This document shows positions 1 through 8,288 of a DNA stretch of 24,030 nucleotides, one piece after another (the stretch's first letter is position 1; each line of letters opens with the position of its first letter). The DNA comes from PBB1 sp031380885 (lineage in GTDB: Bacteria; Pseudomonadota; Gammaproteobacteria; Burkholderiales; Burkholderiaceae_C): the NCBI GenBank assembly GCA_031380885.1, contig JANMXL010000254.1, positions 1 through 24,030 on the forward strand. The letters are read 5' to 3'. A program made the position numbers and the translations under genes. Under the pieces are notes generated by a model that saw nothing but the letters and a program-made list of their open reading frames with translations, was not told where the DNA came from and searched no databases.

Positions 1-1547
1 AGACCGACGCGGCGGCCGCTCAAGTGCAGCAGCCAGGCGACCAGCCGGGCCATCGTGTGCGTGCCGACCGAGCCGGCGATGCCGACGATGTCGATGCGCC
101 CGTCCGCTGTGTCTTCGGGAAACAGGTGGTCGACGATGGCCTGACCAACCGGGCGCGGCGTGCCTTCAGCGGGCTTCAGGTGCATCAGCAAGCCCGGCCC
201 GGCATTGACTTCGACCACCGCGCCGCCCTGCAGGTGCAGCGGCTTCGAGATGTCTTCGGCGACCACATCGATGCCCGCGATGTCCAACCCGACGACGCGG
301 GCGGCCAAGGCCACCTGGTGCGCGACTTCGGGGTGGACGTCGTCGGTGCAATCGATCGAGACATTGCCGTTGCGCTGGATCAGCACGCGGCGACCGGCCA
401 CGGGCACGCTGGTCGGGGTCAGCCCCTGGCGTTGCAGGTCGAGCATGACCGCGCCATCGGCCGCGAGATCGATCAGCCCGAGCGGGTGGTCTTCGGTGGT
501 GCCGCGCCGCGGGTCGCTGTTGATCTGGGTGTCGATCAGTTCGCGGACGCTGGAGCGGCCATCGCCGGTGACGCAGGCCGACTCGCCACGCGCTGCGGCC
601 ACCACCTTGCCGCCGACCACCAACAGGCGGTGTTCATGCCCGCGGATGTAGCGCTCGACGATCACGTCGCTGCCCTCGGGCTCGGCCACCGCATAAGCGG
701 CCTCGACATCTTCCTGGGTCATCAGATCGAGCGTGACGCCACGGCCATGGTTGCCGTCGGTCGGTTTGACGACCACCGGCAGGCCGATCTCCTGCGCTGC
801 TTCCCAGGCGGCGGCAGCGCTCGACACCACCTCGCCCTCGGGCACCGGCACGCCGCAGGATTTGAGCAGCGTCTTGGTCAGGTCCTTGTCGCTGGCGATG
901 CCTTCGGCGATCGCGCTGGTGTCCTCGGTCTCGGCCGTCCAGATGCGGCGTTGCCGCGCACCGTGGCCCAGCTGCACCAGGTTGCCGGCATTCAACCGGA
1001 TGTGCGGGATGCCACGCTCGGTGGCGGCCGCAACGATGCTGGCCGTGCTGGGGCCGAAATAGCAGTCGTCGATCTTCTCGCGCACTTGCTCGATGGCAGC
1101 GGCCAGATCGAACGGCACATCGTTGATCATCGACATCACCAGACGGTGCCCAGCCGCCAGCGCCGCACGGGCCACATGCTCGTCGCGGGCGCGGAACACC
1201 ATGCGGTAGATGCCGCGCTGCGAGGTGCTGCGGGTCTGGCCGAAGCCGGTGGGCATGCCCGCCAGGTTCAGCAATTCGATCACCACATGCTCCAGCACGT
1301 GGCCAGCCCAGGTGCCCGATTGCAGCCGTTCGAGGAAGCCGCCACGCTCGCCAACACCGCAATGGTGCTCGACCAGCGCCGGCAGCAGCGCGACCAGCCG
1401 CTCGTTGAAACCCGGCAGCAAGTGGCTCGGGTGGTCTTCCAGTGTTCCCAGGTCCAGCCAGGTTTCCAGCGCGGGGCGGTAGGTCCAGATGTTCGGGCCG
1501 CGCAGGTAGGTGGTGCGCAGCAGACGTATGTCGTCGAATGTCGTCAT
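1..1547 (-). CDS. cphA: Cyanophycin synthetase (CphA family), C-terminus cut by window edge
   Basis: Cyanophycin synthetases polymerise Asp and Arg into the nitrogen-storage polymer multi-L-arginyl-poly-L-aspartate. About 515 codons are visible; full-length family members are roughly 870 residues, so the rest of the Mur-ligase-like domain lies left of the window. The start MTTFDDIRLL leads directly into the family N-terminus (YLRGPNIW near residue 15). The N-terminal domain is followed by an ATP-grasp domain with the expected motifs: TDGNHGRGV, HRLLVVGGKVVAAARG, SDPRRG, GLDIAGIDVV and VEVNAGPGLLMHL. The Mur-ligase P-loop (about residues 488-497) reads GIAGSVGTHT instead of a GTNGKTT-like loop, so the Walker lysine is absent. 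No clear Shine-Dalgarno precedes the ATG. It is divergent from the ABC transporter gene, with 98 bp between them. Family assignment is firm. Whether it is the classical enzyme, a CphA2-like dipeptide polymerase or the second paralogue of a cphA pair is not decided here. Confidence 0.93.
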   Translation of the reverse strand, partial: MTTFDDIRLLRTTYLRGPNIWTYRPALETWLDLGTLEDHPSHLLPGFNERLVALLPALVEHHCGVGERGGFLERLQSGTWAGHVLEHVVIELLNLAGMPTGFGQTRSTSQRGIYRMVFRARDEHVARAALAAGHRLVMSMINDVPFDLAAAIEQVREKIDDCYFGPSTASIVAAATERGIPHIRLNAGNLVQLGHGARQRRIWTAETEDTSAIAEGIASDKDLTKTLLKSCGVPVPEGEVVSSAAAAWEAAQEIGLPVVVKPTDGNHGRGVTLDLMTQEDVEAAYAVAEPEGSDVIVERYIRGHEHRLLVVGGKVVAAARGESACVTGDGRSSVRELIDTQINSDPRRGTTEDHPLGLIDLAADGAVMLDLQRQGLTPTSVPVAGRRVLIQRNGNVSIDCTDDVHPEVAHQVALAARVVGLDIAGIDVVAEDISKPLHLQGGAVVEVNAGPGLLMHLKPAEGTPRPVGQAIVDHLFPEDTADGRIDIVGIAGSVGTHTMARLVAWLLHLSGRRVG

Positions 1548-1645
1548 GTTTTGGGGGAGGTGTTCTGGAGGCGGGCCACTCGGCGAGAATCGCGGGCCCT
1601 GTTCGATGGCCATGCCATCCGTTCAGTCAGCGATGCAACCTTCAC

Positions 1646-4066
1646 ATGCAGCATTCCCATCCGATTCAAGACCTTGATCCCGCGCTGCCCGTCGCCGTGA
1701 ATTCGGGGGCTGTGCCGCTCGAGTCCGACGAGAACGCGCTCGGAACGCTGCTGGTTGACCTGTCGCCACAACTGCACTATGCCGACGGGTGCCTGGTGCT
1801 GACGGATCGTCGGCTGCTGGGGCGCCAGGCAGCCAGCGATGCCGGCGACGCGCCATGGGACGGCTGGCGATTGGATGACCCGGCGGCTCACCGGCTGCGC
1901 CTGCGGCACAGCGACCACGGCGGAGTCGGCGCATTGTCGTTGCACGACGAGCACGGCCGGCTGGCCGTCTGGCGCTTCACGCTGGCACAGAACGTCTACG
2001 CGCTGCGCCTGGTGACACTGTTCGAACTGCAGCAGGCGCGCCGTTTGGCGCCGGAGGGTCCGCCCGTGGGTGATGCCTGCGTCGATGAGCTCGCGCTGTG
2101 TCCGTCGTGCAAGGCGCCGCTGCCGCAGGGCAGCGAAGACTGCCCGGTGTGCAGCCGCGAGGTGCAGGCGGTGCCGTCGACCTGGGTGTTGCTGCGGCTG
2201 TGGCGCTTCGCCCACCCCTACCGCAAACAGCTCGCCACCGGTTTCGCGCTCACGTTGGCGTCGACCGCCGCGACGCTGGTGCCACCGTACCTGGCGATTC
2301 CGCTGATGGACGACATCCTGATCCCGTTCCAGAACGGCCAGCAGATCGATCCGATGCATGTCGCGCTGTACCTCGGCGGGCTGGCGCTCGCTGCATTGCT
2401 GGCCTGGGGCCTTGGCTGGGCGCGAACGTACCTGCTGGCGCTGGTCAGCGAGCGGATCGGCGCCGACCTGCGCACCGCGACCTTCGAGCACCTGCTGCAC
2501 CTGTCGCTCGACTATTTCGGCGGCAAGCGCACCGGCGATCTGATGGCTCGCATTGGCAGCGAAACCGACCGCATCTGCGTCTTCTTGTCGCTGCACGCGC
2601 TCGACTTTGCGACCGACGTGCTGATGATCGTGATGACGGCGGTCATCCTGTTTTCGATCAACCCGTGGCTTGCCGTGGTCACGTTGCTGCCGTTGCCCTT
2701 CATTGGCTGGATGATCCACACGGTGCGCGACCGCTTGCGCACCGGGTTCGAGAAGATCGACCGGGTCTGGTCTGAAGTCACCAATGTGCTGGCCGACACG
2801 ATTCCCGGCATCCGCGTCGTCAAGGCTTTTGCGCAGGAGGGCCGCGAAACCCAGCGCTTCAAGGTGGCCAACCAGAACAACCTGCAGGTCAACGACCGGC
2901 TGAACAAGACCTGGTCGCTGTTCACGCCGACGGTGTCGCTGCTGACCGAGATCGGCCTGCTGGTGGTCTGGGCCTTCGGCATCTGGCAGGTGTCGAAGCA
3001 CCAGATCACCGTCGGCGTGCTGACCGCGTTCATTGCCTACATCGGCCGCTTCTACGGCCGACTCGACTCGATGAGCCGCATCGTCTCGGTAACGCAGAAG
3101 GCTGCTGCGGGTGCCAAGCGCATCTTCGACATCCTCGACCATGTCTCGAACGTGCCCGAACCGGCGACGCCGGTTCCTTTCGGTTCATCGGCGACGCCGG
3201 TTCCTTTCGGTTCACCGGGGACGCCGGTGCCGCTGACCCGGCCGCAGGGCCGCATCGAGCTCGCCGGCATCGGTTTTCGCTATGGCAACCGGGCGGTGAT
3301 CCGCGGGCTCGACCTCGACATCCGCCCCGGCGAAATGATCGGCCTGGTCGGCCACAGCGGCTCGGGCAAGAGCACGCTGGTCAACCTGATCTGCCGCTTC
3401 TACGACGTGACCGATGGCGCCATCAAGGTCGATGGCATCGACATCCGCCGCTACAGCGTGGCCGACTACCGGCGCCACATCGGGCTGGTGTTGCAGGAGC
3501 CCTTTCTGTTCTTCGGCACCATCGCCGAGAACATCGCCTACGGCCGCCCCGATGCCAGCCGGGGCGACATCGTCGCCGCCGCCCGCGCCGCGCATGCGCA
3601 CGAGTTCATCTTGCGGCTGCCGCAAGGCTACGACTCACTCGTCGGCGAGCGCGGCCAGGGCCTGTCGGGCGGCGAGCGCCAGCGCATCAGCATTGCGCGC
3701 GCGCTGCTGATCGATCCGCGCATCCTGATCCTCGACGAGGCGACCTCGTCGGTGGACACGGAGACCGAAAAGGAAATCCAGAACGCGCTCGACAACCTGG
3801 TGCAAGGCCGCACCACGATTGCCATTGCGCACCGGCTGTCCACGCTGCGCAAGGCCGATCGGCTGGTCGTGATGGACCGCGGCCAGATCGTCGAGGTTGG
3901 CCCGCACGACGAGTTGATGGCCCGGCGCGGCGCCTATTGGCGGCTGCACGAAGCACAGGTGCGCCAGGCAGCGGCCGATGATTGGGTGGCAAATCCAGGC
4001 CCCATCGAAGCGCCGATGCCCGCCTCGGCGGCCGGCGCATCGAGCCACACCGAGCTGCCGGCATGA
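1646..4066 (+). CDS. ABC exporter (permease-ATPase fusion), cyanophycin-locus type
   Basis: An 806-residue half-transporter. Residues 1-150 are a soluble extension containing LVLTDRRLLGR and an alternating strand pattern that recalls bacterial PH/GRAM-like domains (inference). A zinc ribbon follows, with Cys152, Cys155, Cys166 and Cys169 (CPSC...CPVC). An ABC exporter membrane domain with about six helices spans roughly residues 185-480. The ATPase domain has Walker A GHSGSGKST at 569-577, LSGGE from 673, Walker B ILILDE at 693-698 and the H-loop His729, so it should hydrolyse ATP. A 9-residue tandem repeat sits in the linker (507-530). The start at ATG 1646 was chosen because earlier in-frame codons lie inside the antisense of cphA. 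The gene overlaps the DUF1854 gene by ATGA. I recall NCBI protein families named cyanophycin metabolism-associated ABC transporter for this arrangement. The substrate is unknown; Asp-Arg dipeptide or amino-acid transport would be a guess. Confidence 0.9.
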   Translation: MQHSHPIQDLDPALPVAVNSGAVPLESDENALGTLLVDLSPQLHYADGCLVLTDRRLLGRQAASDAGDAPWDGWRLDDPAAHRLRLRHSDHGGVGALSLHDEHGRLAVWRFTLAQNVYALRLVTLFELQQARRLAPEGPPVGDACVDELALCPSCKAPLPQGSEDCPVCSREVQAVPSTWVLLRLWRFAHPYRKQLATGFALTLASTAATLVPPYLAIPLMDDILIPFQNGQQIDPMHVALYLGGLALAALLAWGLGWARTYLLALVSERIGADLRTATFEHLLHLSLDYFGGKRTGDLMARIGSETDRICVFLSLHALDFATDVLMIVMTAVILFSINPWLAVVTLLPLPFIGWMIHTVRDRLRTGFEKIDRVWSEVTNVLADTIPGIRVVKAFAQEGRETQRFKVANQNNLQVNDRLNKTWSLFTPTVSLLTEIGLLVVWAFGIWQVSKHQITVGVLTAFIAYIGRFYGRLDSMSRIVSVTQKAAAGAKRIFDILDHVSNVPEPATPVPFGSSATPVPFGSPGTPVPLTRPQGRIELAGIGFRYGNRAVIRGLDLDIRPGEMIGLVGHSGSGKSTLVNLICRFYDVTDGAIKVDGIDIRRYSVADYRRHIGLVLQEPFLFFGTIAENIAYGRPDASRGDIVAAARAAHAHEFILRLPQGYDSLVGERGQGLSGGERQRISIARALLIDPRILILDEATSSVDTETEKEIQNALDNLVQGRTTIAIAHRLSTLRKADRLVVMDRGQIVEVGPHDELMARRGAYWRLHEAQVRQAAADDWVANPGPIEAPMPASAAGASSHTELPA
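3164..3230 (+). repeat. 27-bp in-frame tandem repeat in ABC transporter linker
   Basis: Two full copies of a 27-bp unit begin at 3164 and 3191, and a partial third copy begins at 3218. They encode ATPVPFGSS, ATPVPFGSP and GTPVP. The unit is a multiple of three, so the reading frame is kept. It lies between the membrane and ATPase domains, where variable linkers are tolerated. Confidence 0.85.
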
Positions 4067-4533
4067 ACAGCGCGCCCTTTCAATTGGAACGTGATGCCCA
4101 CGGCCAGCTGGTGCTGACCATGGCCGACGGCGTGCGCCATCAGGGGGTGGTGGCAGTGCGGGCCTTTCCGATCGCCGCGCCGAATGAGGGGCTGTCGCTG
4201 GTCGATGGCGACGGCCGCGAGGTCGCCTGGGTCGCGTCACTCGACGAACTGACCATGCCGGTGCGTGCACTGATCGACGAAGAGCTGCTCAGCCGCGAGT
4301 TGACGCCGGTGATACGCCGCATCGTCTCGGTGTCGACCTTCTCGACACCGAGCATCTGGCAGGTCGACACCGACCGCGGCATCACCCACTTCGTGCTGAA
4401 AGGCGAGGAAGACATCCGGCGCCTGAACGACGGCGCGCTGTGGATCGCCGACAGCCATGGCATTCAGTTCATCGTGCGCGATCGCCGGGCGCTGGATCGG
4501 CGGTCGCGTCGACTGCTGGAACGATTTCTCTGA
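4063..4533 (+). CDS. DUF1854 protein, partner of the cyanophycin-locus ABC transporter
   Basis: A 156-residue soluble protein with no signal peptide or membrane segment. It resembles DUF1854, with a conserved core around residues 28-105: VVAVRAFPIAAPNEGLSLVD, EVAWV, LDELTMPVRALIDEEL, FSTPSIWQV and HFVLKGEEDIRRL. A basic tail ends in RRSRRLLERFL. The ATG overlaps the stop of the ABC transporter (ATGA), so the two are probably translationally coupled and act together. The family is known from its neighbourhood next to cphA, and its biochemical function is not established. It ends 43 bp before the convergent EAL gene, and I see no convincing terminator between them. Confidence 0.85.
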   Translation: MNSAPFQLERDAHGQLVLTMADGVRHQGVVAVRAFPIAAPNEGLSLVDGDGREVAWVASLDELTMPVRALIDEELLSRELTPVIRRIVSVSTFSTPSIWQVDTDRGITHFVLKGEEDIRRLNDGALWIADSHGIQFIVRDRRALDRRSRRLLERFL

Positions 4534-4576
4534 GCCACCCGCAGGGCGCGCGCTTCGCAGCGGCAGCGCCGACGGC

Positions 4577-6793
4577 TCAGGAGCCGCTTTCGATCCAGTC
4601 CCCGGTGTCTGGCAGGTCCTGCTCGAAGTCGGGCCCGCGATCGAGCAGCGCATCGAACGACAAGGCATCGAGCGCCGGCGCACACAGCCCGCCCTGATAC
4701 TGGGTGCAGCCGGTGTTCAGCATGAACAGGCGCTGCGCTTCGGTCTCGACGCCTTCGGCCACCATGTCCAGGTGCAGCGCCTTGCCCAGGTTGACGATGG
4801 CGGTGACGATGCCGACATCGACCTCGTCATCGGGCAGCCCCTGGATGAAGCTGCGGTCGATCTTCAGCCGCCCGATCGGGAAGCGTTTGAGGTAGGCCAG
4901 GCTCGAATAGCCGGTGCCGAAATCATCGATCGCCAGCTTGACGCCCAGCGCGGCCAGCGCCTGCAAGCGAAGCAGCGCTTCCTGTGCGTCCTGGATCAGG
5001 ATCGATTCGGTCAACTCCAGCTCCAGCCACTGCGGCTCCAGCCCCACTTCGGCCAGCGCGCGGGCCACGCTGTCGACGAAATCGGCCTGCTGGAACTGCA
5101 GCGCCGACACGTTGATGGACATCAGCAACTGGCGGCCCTGCTCGCGCCAGAGGGCCGCCTGCTGCACCGCCTGCTGCAGCACCCAGGCACCGATGGCCAC
5201 GATGAAGCCGCTGCGCTCGGCCACAGGAATGAACTCGGCCGGCGGCACGTCACCGAGTTCGGGGTCGCGCCAGCGGATCAGCGCCTCGGCGCCGACGATC
5301 TCGCCGCTCTTCAGATCGACCTGCGGCTGGTAGTGCAGCCGGAAGCGGCCCGACGCCAGCGCCTGGCGCATCGCGTGGTCGAGCTTCATGCGGGTGCGCA
5401 GTTTCGACGTGCCCTCGGCGCGCGCCTGGTGGAAACGGAAACCGGCCCGGCCGCTTTCGCGCGCTTCATTCATCGCCGCATCGGCGGCCTGCAACATGTC
5501 GTCGGCGGTACCGCCGTCGCCCGGATGCAGCGAGATGCCAACGCTGCAGGTGACGGTGAAACTCAGGTCGTCGAGGGTGAACGGTCGCTGCATCGCGTCG
5601 AGCACGCGGCGCGCGCCGCCTTCGGCACCCGCGGCATCGGCCTGGTGGATCAACAGCACGTACTCGTCGGCGCCGAGGCGGGCAATCGTGTCGACCTGCC
5701 GCAGTGTCAGCAGCAGGCGCTCGGCCACCTCAATCAGCACCCGGTCGCCCATGCCGCGGCCGAGGGTGTCGTTGATGTGCTTGAAGCGATCGAGGTTCAG
5801 GAACAGCAGTGCAAACGGCACGCCCTCGCGCTGCGCCAGTGCCAGTGCGTAATCGATGCGACTGAGCAGCGTGCGGCGGTTCGGCAGGCCGGTCAACGCG
5901 TCGGTGTGCGACAGGGTTTCGATGCGCCGATTGGCTTCCAGGCGCTCGCTGATGTCGCGAAAGGAATAGACCCGGCCTATCGTGTTGCCACGGCTGCACT
6001 GCGGCAGCGTGACGCGTTCGAGCACCCGGCCACCGATCAGCGTCACGGTCTCGCTGGACTGCATCTGCGGCACGCCGTCGATCGCAGCCAAGCGGCGCAT
6101 GTACTCGGCCGGCTCGACCACACGGCGCAGCATCCACGACAGGATGGCGTCGTCGTCGCGCCTCACCAGCAGGCTGTCGGGCAACTCCCAGAGCGCGGCA
6201 AAACGCTGGTTGAAATTGCGGATGCGGCCTGCCGTGTCGGTGACCAGGATGCCGTCGTGGGTCGATTCCAGCGTCGCCGCCAGTTCGGCCAACCGGTCGG
6301 ACAATTCATCCTCCGCACGCCGCTCGCTGCTGCGGTCGTGCATCACGACCATGAACAGCGCCTTGTCGGCCGACAGCATCACCCGGCTGACGCGCCGCAG
6401 CACCGCCACCAGTTCGCCATCGGCGCGCTGCACCCAGCTGTGCGACTCGACACTGTCGGCCCAGCCGTGGGCGGCTTCCTGCCAGAACGCCATGTCTTCA
6501 GGCGTGGCGGCCAGGCTCAGCATGTCCTGCCCGCACAGGCTGGCCGCATCGATGCCGAGCAAGGTGCCACAAGCGGCATTCGCGGCGACGATGCGCAGGC
6601 TTTCAGGATCGACCAGCCAGACCGCGTCGAGCTGGCCTTCGATCAGCGCGCGGGGCGGCATCAGCCACGCTTCGACGGCGCGCGGGTTCATCGACGACGC
6701 GCCGTCAGGCCCATCGCCGCTGCGCACACGGCGAGCCGTCACCACCGGTGCAGGCACCGGGGCGGTGGGCGGCGAATGGGGCGACGTTCTCAC
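4577..6793 (-). CDS. PAS-GGDEF-EAL c-di-GMP protein (probable phosphodiesterase)
   Basis: A 738-residue cytoplasmic sensor-effector. Two PAS-like regions (about 45-165 and 170-285) precede a GGDEF domain (about 290-450) and an EAL domain (about 475-720). The diguanylate cyclase signature is degenerate: Gly374-Ala375-Asp376-Glu377-Tyr378 instead of GGDEF. The upstream inhibitory-site pattern RxxD (RQVD) is kept at the normal five-residue spacing. The EAL site is intact: Glu503-Ala504-Leu505, DDFGTGYSS from Asp623, KIDRSFI and VAEGVET. After this, the usual QGYLFSRP-like segment is replaced by YQGGLCAPAL. By family knowledge this favours c-di-GMP hydrolysis, with the GGDEF domain as a nucleotide sensor. 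The GTG start overlaps the TGA of the HD-GYP gene (GTGA), and no separate Shine-Dalgarno was seen. Confidence 0.93.
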   Translation of the reverse strand: MRTSPHSPPTAPVPAPVVTARRVRSGDGPDGASSMNPRAVEAWLMPPRALIEGQLDAVWLVDPESLRIVAANAACGTLLGIDAASLCGQDMLSLAATPEDMAFWQEAAHGWADSVESHSWVQRADGELVAVLRRVSRVMLSADKALFMVVMHDRSSERRAEDELSDRLAELAATLESTHDGILVTDTAGRIRNFNQRFAALWELPDSLLVRRDDDAILSWMLRRVVEPAEYMRRLAAIDGVPQMQSSETVTLIGGRVLERVTLPQCSRGNTIGRVYSFRDISERLEANRRIETLSHTDALTGLPNRRTLLSRIDYALALAQREGVPFALLFLNLDRFKHINDTLGRGMGDRVLIEVAERLLLTLRQVDTIARLGADEYVLLIHQADAAGAEGGARRVLDAMQRPFTLDDLSFTVTCSVGISLHPGDGGTADDMLQAADAAMNEARESGRAGFRFHQARAEGTSKLRTRMKLDHAMRQALASGRFRLHYQPQVDLKSGEIVGAEALIRWRDPELGDVPPAEFIPVAERSGFIVAIGAWVLQQAVQQAALWREQGRQLLMSINVSALQFQQADFVDSVARALAEVGLEPQWLELELTESILIQDAQEALLRLQALAALGVKLAIDDFGTGYSSLAYLKRFPIGRLKIDRSFIQGLPDDEVDVGIVTAIVNLGKALHLDMVAEGVETEAQRLFMLNTGCTQYQGGLCAPALDALSFDALLDRGPDFEQDLPDTGDWIESGS

Positions 6794-8145
6794 GCCAGCG
6801 TCCCGCCATCCTGCGTCGGCTCGAAGAAGTAGCTCACCCGGGGCCTGGGCGAGAGGTAGTCGAGCGTGCGGGCCGGCAGCGCGATCGGCTTCAGGCTGCG
6901 CCGGATGCCCAGGCCGCTGACGGCTCCCAGGTCGAGCACCAGCGCGTCGTCGCGCGGCACGCCGGCCTCGTGCACCAACACCTTCGGCTTCAGCGGCCGC
7001 GAGGAATTGACGCCGACCACCAGCGCATAGCGGTCGTCAGTGAGCTGCACCACCGAGCCGGCCGGGTAGATGCCCATCATTTTGATGAAAGCGCCCAGGA
7101 TGGCCGGGTCGTACTTGCTCTTGCCCTGCGCAAACATCAGCGCCACCGCCTCGTGCGGCGTGATCGCCTTGCCCGAATTGGCTGGGTTGCACAACCTGTC
7201 GTAGCGGTTGACCAGGGCGACGATGCGCGAGGGCACGGTGGTGCGGTCGCTTTGCAACTTCAGCGGGAAGCCACTGCCGTCGATGTGTTCGTGGTGCTGC
7301 GCAATGACCAGCGATACCCCCGGCGCCAGCTCCATGCGCCGCGCCTGGGCGATGCCGAGCGCGACATGGGTTTCGTAGGCCTTTTGCTCCGCCGCGCCGA
7401 AATGCTCCTCGCGGTGGCGCAAACGCTCCGGCAGCGCGGCCTTGCCGATGTCATGCAGCAGCGCGCCCAGCCCGAGCACGAGCATCTCGGCCTCGCTCAA
7501 GTTGAAGGTGCGGCCCATCAGCAGCGAGATCACGCTGACGTTGAGCGCGTGGGCGCTGGCCTTGTCACCGGCCCCTTCGCTGAGCAGCCGGATGCACAAC
7601 TCCTGGCTGCCGATCATCTGGTCGACCAGTTCCTGCGTCAGTGCCTGCGCACCCTCGCGGGCAGCGACCGGCTGGGCCGCGGCGCCAACGAAGACCTGCT
7701 TGGCGGCGCGCGTGGCGTCGGCGAAACGGCGTTCGCAGGCGGCCAGCGCAGCGCGCTGGGCGGCCAGTGCGGCACGGTGCAGGTCCTGTGCGGTGGGCGC
7801 GGCAGCTTCCGCTGACGCAGGCTCGGCAGTGGTGTCGGGCGCCACGTCCGTCGGGATGTTCGGGGCGTCGGGCACCGTAGGCTGGGCAGGGGGGTCTGCG
7901 CCCGTCGCCACCGGCGGGATGGGCGTGTCCCGGCGACCGGTGCTGTGGCTGAAGTCGCTGTCCTGCAGGCTCCAGCGCACGCGTTGCAGGCCGAGCGAGC
8001 GCAAGGTCGCGATCTGATCCAGGCTGGAAATTTTGAAGCTGGAGCGCGGAAACGGGTGCGACATCCACCCGCCGTCCAGGTGGATGTGCATGCCAATGGT
8101 CAACGCGGCGACTTCAATGGTTTCAATGACGGTGTCAGATTTCAT
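6790..8145 (-). CDS. DUF3391 / HD-GYP domain c-di-GMP phosphodiesterase
   Basis: A 451-residue protein. The N-terminal DUF3391 region (about 8-65) contains IEVAALTIGMHIHLDGGWMSH and the LRSLGLQRVRW segment. A Pro/Ala-rich linker (about 75-130) follows, then the HD-GYP domain (about 175-375). Catalytic motifs are visible: the first His in SAHALNVS, His231-Asp232 in HDIGK, and His284-His285-Glu286 in HHEHIDGSGFP, where GFP replaces the family's GYP. The domain predicts hydrolysis of c-di-GMP to GMP or pGpG. The start was set at MKSDTVIE because DUF3391 begins right after it; more upstream in-frame ATGs lie in non-conserved sequence. It is the first gene of a two-gene operon with the PAS-GGDEF-EAL gene (4-nt overlap). 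The only candidate signal upstream is the inverted repeat at 8240-8267. Confidence 0.92.
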   Translation of the reverse strand: MKSDTVIETIEVAALTIGMHIHLDGGWMSHPFPRSSFKISSLDQIATLRSLGLQRVRWSLQDSDFSHSTGRRDTPIPPVATGADPPAQPTVPDAPNIPTDVAPDTTAEPASAEAAAPTAQDLHRAALAAQRAALAACERRFADATRAAKQVFVGAAAQPVAAREGAQALTQELVDQMIGSQELCIRLLSEGAGDKASAHALNVSVISLLMGRTFNLSEAEMLVLGLGALLHDIGKAALPERLRHREEHFGAAEQKAYETHVALGIAQARRMELAPGVSLVIAQHHEHIDGSGFPLKLQSDRTTVPSRIVALVNRYDRLCNPANSGKAITPHEAVALMFAQGKSKYDPAILGAFIKMMGIYPAGSVVQLTDDRYALVVGVNSSRPLKPKVLVHEAGVPRDDALVLDLGAVSGLGIRRSLKPIALPARTLDYLSPRPRVSYFFEPTQDGGTLA

Positions 8146-8239
8146 GGCCAAACCAAGCGTCGGGAATACACGCCTCTTGGCCTCATTTCGGCACATCGGC
8201 CCGGTGACTTGAGCGGGGCCGAGCCAGCGGCCGCCATCC

Positions 8240-8267
8240 GGGCGCCTGGGTAGACCGTCAGGCGCCC
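8240..8267. repeat. 9-bp inverted repeat between tyrB and the HD-GYP gene
   Basis: Perfect arms GGGCGCCTG (8240-8248) and CAGGCGCCC (8259-8267) flank a 10-nt loop. It sits 22 bp beyond the tyrB stop on the minus strand. There is no U-run after it in that direction, so it may be a weak terminator, a transcript-end stabiliser or an operator. Confidence 0.5.
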
Positions 8268-8288
8268 CGCCGCTGATGCTTTTTCCGG

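Noticed and set aside
24..1700. Long plus-strand open frame opposite cphA
   Set aside because: It is a GC-driven shadow. The minus strand gives an unbroken, clearly recognisable cyanophycin synthetase, while this frame encodes a low-complexity His/Gln/Arg/Asp-rich protein with no family.
3164..3230. CRISPR-like array
   Set aside because: The repeats are directly adjacent, in frame, and have no spacers.
4457..6832. 791-codon plus-strand open frame opposite the PAS-GGDEF-EAL gene
   Set aside because: Rich in His, Gln, Arg and Asp and without domains; the opposite strand has intact EAL motifs. It is a typical mirror frame in GC-rich DNA.
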